Source of the DNA: Eubacterium sp. CAG:274
GTDB lineage: Bacteria > Bacillota > Clostridia > Lachnospirales > CAG-274
Length of the DNA: 64,000 nucleotides
Direction of reading: 5' to 3'
Assembly: GCA_000432155.1 (NCBI GenBank)
Contig: FR888501.1
Coordinates: 24,862 to 88,861 of the forward strand
The translations under genes and the position numbers were made by a program. The notes beneath the pieces were generated by a model, which was not told where the DNA came from, did not search any database, and was given only the letters and a program-made list of their open reading frames with translations. Shown piece by piece: positions 59,720 through 64,000 of the stretch (positions are counted from its first letter, which is position 1; each line of letters begins with the position of its first letter).

Positions 59720-61000
59720 TTAAGCTTCTACAGCGTTATCCTTGATAAACTGAACAGCCTTCTGTACCTTAATATCCTTAGTGATATTTTCAGTATCTTC
59801 TGGTCTAAGAGCAGACTTTAATACATCCTTTTCCATACCATAAGCCTTAGCAATCTTTTCAACTTCTGCCTCAAGGTCAGCTTCTTCTACTGTAAAGTTT
59901 TCAGCATTAGCTACAGCTTCAAGAGCAAGTCTAGCCTTAACCTGCTTTTCAGACATTGGTCTGTAAGCTTCTCTCATTGATTCAACTGTCTGACCCATGT
60001 ACTGAAGGTAAACATCAAGAGATAAGCCCTGACTCTGAATATTTCTTGAGAAATCTTCAATCTTCATATCAATATCATTGTCAATCATAACCTGTGGTAC
60101 ATCCATTTCGCAACCTTCTACGAGAGCTGTAACAAGGTCTTCTTCCATCTTATTCTTAGCCTGCTGCTTCTTAGCTACAATAAGCTTACCCGCAATTTCA
60201 TTCTTATATTCATTTAAGTTTTCGAATTCAGTTGTATCCTGAACAAATTCGTCATTAAGTTCTGGAAGTTCCTTAACCTTAATGTCCTTAATCTCAACTT
60301 CAAACTTAGCTGGCTTACCTGCTAAAGAAGCCTGACCATAGTTTTCTGGGAATGTTACATTTACTTCTACATCATCGCCAACATTCTTGCCAACTAACTG
60401 GTCTTCAAATGTATCAATGAAAGAGTGAGAACCGATTTCAAGGTCGAAATCCTTACCTTCGCCACCTTCAAAAGCTTCGCCATCCATAAAGCCCTTGAAG
60501 TCAATAGTAGCAATATCACCATTCTGAACTGATCTATCAGTAACTGTTACGATTCTTGCATTCTTTTCCTGTTCCTTCTTTAATTCTGCATCGATTTCTT
60601 CATCAGTTGGTTCTTCATCCATCTTAGTATACTTTAAGCCCTTGTATTCGCCAAGCTTAACTTCTGGCTTAGTATATACTTCAGCTGTGAAAGAAACACC
60701 GTTTTCATCAATAGCTGTTACATCAATTTCAGGTCTTGATACTACATCAAGATTATTTTCCTTAACTGCTGTTTCGTATGCTTCTGGCATAACAAAGTTA
60801 ATTGCATCATCATAGAATACTGCCTTACCATACTGTGCTTCAATAAGTTTTCTAGGTGCTTTACCCTTTCTGAAACCCTGAACAGCGATGTTACCCTTAT
60901 TCTTATTGTAAGAATACTGCATACCTTCTTCAAATCTTGCTGCGTCTACAGAGAAAGTAAGCTTTACCTTATTTTTTTCAATTTTTTCCATTGTGCTCAT
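59720..61000 (-). CDS. tig: Trigger factor
   Basis: 426 residues. N-terminal ribosome-binding domain with VQGFRKGKAPRKLIEAQYG (a variant of the GFRxGKxP signature), a FKBP-type PPIase domain (TIDFKGFMDGEAFEGGEGKD), and a helical C-terminal chaperone domain. It meets nascent chains at the ribosome exit. First gene of tig-clpP-clpX. Confidence 0.97.
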   Translation of the reverse strand: MSTMEKIEKNKVKLTFSVDAARFEEGMQYSYNKNKGNIAVQGFRKGKAPRKLIEAQYGKAVFYDDAINFVMPEAYETAVKENNLDVVSRPEIDVTAIDENGVSFTAEVYTKPEVKLGEYKGLKYTKMDEEPTDEEIDAELKKEQEKNARIVTVTDRSVQNGDIATIDFKGFMDGEAFEGGEGKDFDLEIGSHSFIDTFEDQLVGKNVGDDVEVNVTFPENYGQASLAGKPAKFEVEIKDIKVKELPELNDEFVQDTTEFENLNEYKNEIAGKLIVAKKQQAKNKMEEDLVTALVEGCEMDVPQVMIDNDIDMKIEDFSRNIQSQGLSLDVYLQYMGQTVESMREAYRPMSEKQVKARLALEAVANAENFTVEEADLEAEVEKIAKAYGMEKDVLKSALRPEDTENITKDIKVQKAVQFIKDNAVEA

Positions 61001-61089
61001 TTAAACGTCCTCCTAAAAAATATATAAATGCACTAGGTACCATTATATCATAAGTTTTTTACTATTTCCACTATTTTTTGTATTTTTTA

Positions 61090-61371
61090 TTAAATTATGT
61101 CTTTTTCAACATTATCTACAATGGCATCGGTATTCCCCTCAATAAATTGTATAACCTTTTCTACCATTTCATCTGCATGATTGTATTCATTGCTTACACA
61201 AGCAAAGCCAATAACTATAAGCTGATGTGTATCTTGTTCATCTACTTCAGCAATAGCTATATTAAATTTATTTCTAGCTCTCTTTGTTAAACTTTGTATA
61301 ATCATACGCTTTTCTTTTAGTGTATGTACCCATTCTGCTCGTAATGTTATAATACAAGAACCTATAAACAT
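61090..61371 (-). CDS. DUF503 family protein (YlxP-like)
   Basis: 93 residues with the family sequence LRAEWVHTLKEKRMIIQSL and NIAIAEVDEQDTHQLIVIGF. YlxP-type proteins sit in the nusA-infB operon in Bacillus and are linked to ribosome maturation; here the gene stands alone between the large non-coding transcript and tig. Confidence 0.88.
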   Translation of the reverse strand: MFIGSCIITLRAEWVHTLKEKRMIIQSLTKRARNKFNIAIAEVDEQDTHQLIVIGFACVSNEYNHADEMVEKVIQFIEGNTDAIVDNVEKDII

Positions 61372-61475
61372 AACCCTCTCCTCCTGTTCGTGTATTCTTT
61401 AACTACAATAGAATTATAATATATAGAACAACCTTAGTCAAGCAAACCTATTAACTTATTTTACATACTAAGCAC

Positions 61476-61522
61476 AAAAATAGCTCGCCATTGGTCTAAT
61501 CACTACCAACAACGAGCTATTT
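61476..61522 (-). terminator. Terminator of the large non-coding transcript
   Basis: AAATAGCTCG pairs with CGAGCTATTT (10 bp perfect), with an inner TTGGT/ACCAA helix, and is followed by TTTTTG on the minus strand. Confidence 0.85.
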
Positions 61523-62549
61523 CATTGATTCTTCACACATTTTAAAATCTCTTTCTTTCGGTTTTACCGAACCATTTTTTATATGTACTTTATTCAATTT
61601 TAATACTGTAACCATAACATTATATATAATCTTTTGACAGAATATACATCATATATTGACAAATCTCTTTTCACTTTTGTGATGTATCAGTTTACTTTAT
61701 TGATACTTTAAATACTCTTAAATTCAACTATAACTTTTATTCTAAATTCTATATAACTTACAATTACCGCAACAATGTATTTTCAAATTCCTCATAATTT
61801 TCTGTACATTGTACTTTCTGTCTGTTTTAATTCGTAATGTATCCTTTCACCATACCATAACGAATATTGTAAATTTTACATTAGACTCATTCCTTTACTC
61901 TAAATTTGTTTACAATTACCTATCTGCTTCTGTCTTCATTTGACATCTGTAATAAATAATTCCTTTTCGATGCCTTCTGATACTTTAAAATCCAATCAGT
62001 TCTTATACTGTCATCTCTGAAAAACGCTCCATCGATAGTATGGATTTCTTTTCTTTTCGTTTAGCATTCAAGTTCCGGTTCTTACTATCATACATTTACA
62101 CTTTCCACTTACATCTATGTGAATATATGAAATAATCCTATGTCTTTATAATCCCAGGCACCGTTTATAGTGTTTATATGCTATTTCTACACTCCACACA
62201 ACTTGCTCTCAATCTAATATGTCTGCACTTTTATAAAAAAGTCATAAACGATTAAATGATTATAAGACTAACTTGCTACTTCTGGCGGACTCACCTCTTT
62301 CATTTTTTTATTTTTTAGTAAAATTTCCTCCTTTGAGGATACTTACTATTTCATTCAGAGAGATTTTTTTCATACCTTCTCATTTAATGTCAGTCCCAAT
62401 TACCCTATTAATTGCCGAACTAACAACACCTACCTTTTTAAATCTCTCATTACATCTTCAGAAACAAACTTTTATATAAACTAGCTGAAATTTCATTTAT
62501 TTACTGTACAGTTGCTGTTTACTTTTTATTTGTTTATTTCCTTTTCTGT
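61476..62549 (-). ncRNA. Candidate large structured non-coding RNA, about 1.07 kb, class unknown
   Basis: Between the DUF503 gene and the topoisomerase gene is about 1.3 kb with no credible ORF. On the minus strand a consensus promoter (62556-62584) and an intrinsic terminator (61476-61522) bound about 1,070 bases of purine-rich sequence. It is dense in perfect local inverted repeats: 62358-62366/62440-62448 (GAGAGATTT/AAATCTCTC, 9 bp, enclosing a nested CAATTA/TAATTG hairpin); 61866-61873/61909-61916 (8 bp); 61830-61865 (ATTCGT.../...ACGAAT); 61772-61779/61805-61812 (8 bp); 61684-61689/61701-61706 (6 bp); 61644-61650/61681-61687 (7 bp); 61557-61571 (TTCGGT/ACCGAA). I do not recognise tmRNA, RNase P, SRP, group I or II intron cores. 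Length and style recall the OLE, ROOL and GOLLD giant RNAs, but I cannot match any. Confidence 0.7.
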
Positions 62550-62555
62550 AATTAC

Positions 62556-62584
62556 ATTATACAAATCAAACCTATATTTGTCAA
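62556..62584 (-). promoter_or_regulatory. Promoter of the large non-coding transcript
   Basis: TTGACA (62579-62584), 17 bp, TATAAT (62556-62561) on the minus strand: full consensus, 50 bases beyond the topoisomerase terminator. Confidence 0.88.
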
Positions 62585-62633
62585 TAGTATTTTATATTTT
62601 TGTGCGATTTTAACTACACGCTCTACTTATTGC

Positions 62634-62661
62634 ACAAAAAAAGGACACCGAAGTGTCCTTT
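62634..62661 (-). terminator. Terminator of the topoisomerase A gene
   Basis: AAAGGACAC pairs with GTGTCCTTT around a TTCG loop (minus strand), followed by seven Ts. Confidence 0.92.
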
Positions 62662-62673
62662 GCAGGTATTTTT

Positions 62674-64000
62674 TTATTCAAAAAGCCCTATTTGTCTAGG
62701 TATGTCATTGTCTATTTTGTCTTGTTCGTTTATAAAATGGCCTGTTGCAGGTATTTTTGTACTTCTATAATACTCAATATTTTCAGACTTAAAATCTGTC
62801 ATATACATCATATTAGTTAACTTACTATTTTTCTTTAAGGTATAAATCTGAACACCTCCGGAGCTCTTTGTCTGTTTTTGAGGTACAAGTTCACTATTTA
62901 CTAACATAGCTTTGTCAATATCTCTAATAAGAACAACATCTGTATCTTCTGAAATATAAAGCATTTTAGCCAATTGCGCTTTATTTGAATAAGCATTTAC
63001 CAATTTTCTTCTAAATGTTTTTGTTTCATAAGCTGACATTTCTATTTTAGCTATCTTACCATTTTCATAAGCAAAAAGCATGTAGCCCTTATATCCATTA
63101 GGCTCAAGCATATAAACTATTTTTTCATCTTGTTCCATAGGAAGAATGTTATTTAAGTATTCGCCCAAACTACTGGCTTTACATTCAGCTAATTCGTGTG
63201 CTTTAACTTTATATAAGCATTGTTTATCAGAGAAAAATAAAATTTCTGTCTTATTCGTAGTTTCTATTTCTTGAATAATTTCATCATTTTCCTTTAATTT
63301 TTGTTCAGAAGCTGAACGAAGAGAAACAAGTGTAATCTTTTTAAAATAATTTTCTTTAGTTAAGAATAACTTTATTCCATAATTTTCAATTAAATCTTCT
63401 TTTGTGATTTTCTTTATTTCTTCATGATAAATTACATCTGTTTTTCTAGGAACACCGTATTTTTTACTTACTTCCTGTAAATCAGCAACAATAATGTTAT
63501 CGACTAAATCTTCATTTTTAAGAATTTCGTGTAATTCAGCCATTTCCTTTTGAAGATTTTTAATTTCGTCAGTTCGTTTAAGAATATATTCTTTATTAAG
63601 ATTTCTAAGTTTTATCTCTGCAACATATTCAGCCTGTACCTCATCAATATCAAAGCCCTCCATAAGATTTGGTATTACCATATTATCTTCTTGGGTTTCT
63701 CTTACAATTTTAATAGCTCTGTCAATATCCAAAAGAATTTTAGAAAGACCTGTAAGGAGATGATGCTTTTCTCTTTTCTTTTCTAAGTCGTAAGCACATT
63801 GACGCTTAATACATTGGCGTCTAAATATAAGCCATTCATCTAATATTTGTTTCACTCCCATTACTTTAGGAGAGCCATTTACAAGTATATTAAAATTACA
63901 GCTAAAACTATCTTCCAATGTAGTCATAGAAAAGAGTTTATTCATAAGAAGTTCTGGATTTGCACTTTTCTTAATATCAAGAGTAATTTTAAGACCACCC
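62674..64000 (-). CDS. Type IIA topoisomerase subunit A (GyrA/ParC), 5' part missing
   Basis: The frame is open through the right edge; about 442 residues are seen, ending FINEQDKIDNDIPRQIGLFE. Visible parts are the end of the breakage-reunion domain (GGLKITLDIKKSANPELL, LVNGSPKVMGVKQILDEWLIFRRQ), the long tower coiled coil, and a reduced C-terminal propeller with blades such as LLFFSDKQCLYKVKAHEL. The gyrase-box QRRGGxG is not evident, so topoisomerase IV or a gyrase paralogue is more likely than housekeeping GyrA. The partner B subunit should lie just beyond the edge. Confidence 0.88.
   Translation of the reverse strand, partial: GGLKITLDIKKSANPELLMNKLFSMTTLEDSFSCNFNILVNGSPKVMGVKQILDEWLIFRRQCIKRQCAYDLEKKREKHHLLTGLSKILLDIDRAIKIVRETQEDNMVIPNLMEGFDIDEVQAEYVAEIKLRNLNKEYILKRTDEIKNLQKEMAELHEILKNEDLVDNIIVADLQEVSKKYGVPRKTDVIYHEEIKKITKEDLIENYGIKLFLTKENYFKKITLVSLRSASEQKLKENDEIIQEIETTNKTEILFFSDKQCLYKVKAHELAECKASSLGEYLNNILPMEQDEKIVYMLEPNGYKGYMLFAYENGKIAKIEMSAYETKTFRRKLVNAYSNKAQLAKMLYISEDTDVVLIRDIDKAMLVNSELVPQKQTKSSGGVQIYTLKKNSKLTNMMYMTDFKSENIEYYRSTKIPATGHFINEQDKIDNDIPRQIGLFE

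Noticed and set aside
62255..62375. Minus-strand mini-ORFs MKKISLNEIVSILKGG and MKEVSPPEVAS inside the large RNA
   Set aside because: They are under 25 codons, contain the hairpin sequences themselves and lack good ribosome sites at proper spacing (the first overlaps the GAGAGATTT helix). Kept in mind, but not called.
62273..62479. A 68-codon plus-strand ORF in the long gap before the topoisomerase gene
   Set aside because: No ribosome site, T/C-rich composition that mirrors the purine-rich minus transcript, and no family resemblance; it is a shadow of the non-coding RNA.
61476..62549. Group II intron, retron or decayed transposase
   Set aside because: No domain V-like hairpin, reverse transcriptase motif, flanking target duplication or transposase remnant was seen; the promoter and terminator fit an independent RNA better.
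1..64000. CRISPR arrays, insertion sequences, prophage, tRNA or rRNA
   Set aside because: Looked for on both strands by eye; no regular direct repeats with spacers, no transposase or integrase, no tRNA signatures were found.

Overview
The window comes from a low-GC, spore-forming anaerobic Clostridia genome, most likely Lachnospiraceae or a close relative. The evidence is AT-rich DNA, strong AGGAGG ribosome sites, frequent TTG starts, the sporulation genes yabP and yabQ, a large SRP RNA of Firmicutes type, a (Re)-citrate synthase and many clostridial small-operon arrangements. Nearly everything is on the minus strand; only a TRAP transporter pair (6.2-9.0 kb) and a small zinc-ribbon gene (50.1 kb) are on the plus strand. 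No tRNA, rRNA, CRISPR array, insertion sequence or prophage was seen. Coordinates of short sites were counted by hand and may be off by one or two bases.

Layout. 0-3.1 kb: a three-subunit molybdenum hydroxylase of the xanthine dehydrogenase family, cut by the left edge. 3.2-6.0 kb: an agr-type quorum-sensing locus (response regulator, sensor kinase, AgrB protease and an unlisted 45-residue AgrD that appears to carry a serine rather than a cysteine ring). The kinase gene is broken by one in-frame TAA. 6.1-9.0 kb: a TRAP transporter whose large permease is fused to its solute-binding protein, behind a promoter straddled by an 11-bp inverted repeat. 9.1-15.8 kb: a complete Wadjet (JetABCD) anti-plasmid operon with its own promoter. 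15.9-24.7 kb: a LUD-domain protein, a drug/metabolite exporter, an iron alcohol dehydrogenase, an omega-aminotransferase, a PucR-type regulator, a cytidylate-kinase-like protein and a polar amino-acid ABC transporter. Palindromes of form TGTGCA-NN-TGCACA lie upstream of both the aminotransferase and the transporter promoters, so this looks like one regulon for uptake, deamination and reduction of an omega-amino acid.

25.5-32.4 kb: a ten-gene sulfur operon matching the protein-thiocarboxylate homocysteine route described in Wolinella (sulfite reductase, HcyS carrier, HcyF adenylase, HcyD JAMM protease, MetY), with TusA, thioredoxin, a thioredoxin-reductase-like enzyme, an Rrf2 regulator and an atypical response regulator. 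32.4-35.7 kb: rhodanese-TtcA fusion, a DUF5131-DUF4186 fusion, an unknown protein and a carbonic anhydrase. 35.8-39.6 kb: a CUT1 sugar ABC importer without ATPase. 39.8-51 kb: core genes (pnp, rpsO, rsfS, nadD-yqeK fusion, divIC, yabQ, yabP, rqcP, hup, mazG) plus a secreted beta-helix protein. 50.5-56.5 kb: SRP RNA, a HAD phosphatase, tadA, DUF2461, a triplicated stem-loop repeat, isocitrate dehydrogenase with (Re)-citrate synthase, and two small unknowns. 56.5-61.4 kb: a secreted hydrolase, then clpX-clpP-tig and a DUF503 gene. 62.7 kb to the right edge: the C-terminal part of a type IIA topoisomerase A subunit.

The most striking element is at 61.48-62.55 kb: about 1.07 kb with no credible gene, bounded on the minus strand by a consensus promoter (TTGACA, 17 bp, TATAAT) and an intrinsic terminator, and filled with perfect 6-9 bp local inverted repeats. 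It is best read as a large, highly structured non-coding RNA of a class I cannot name.
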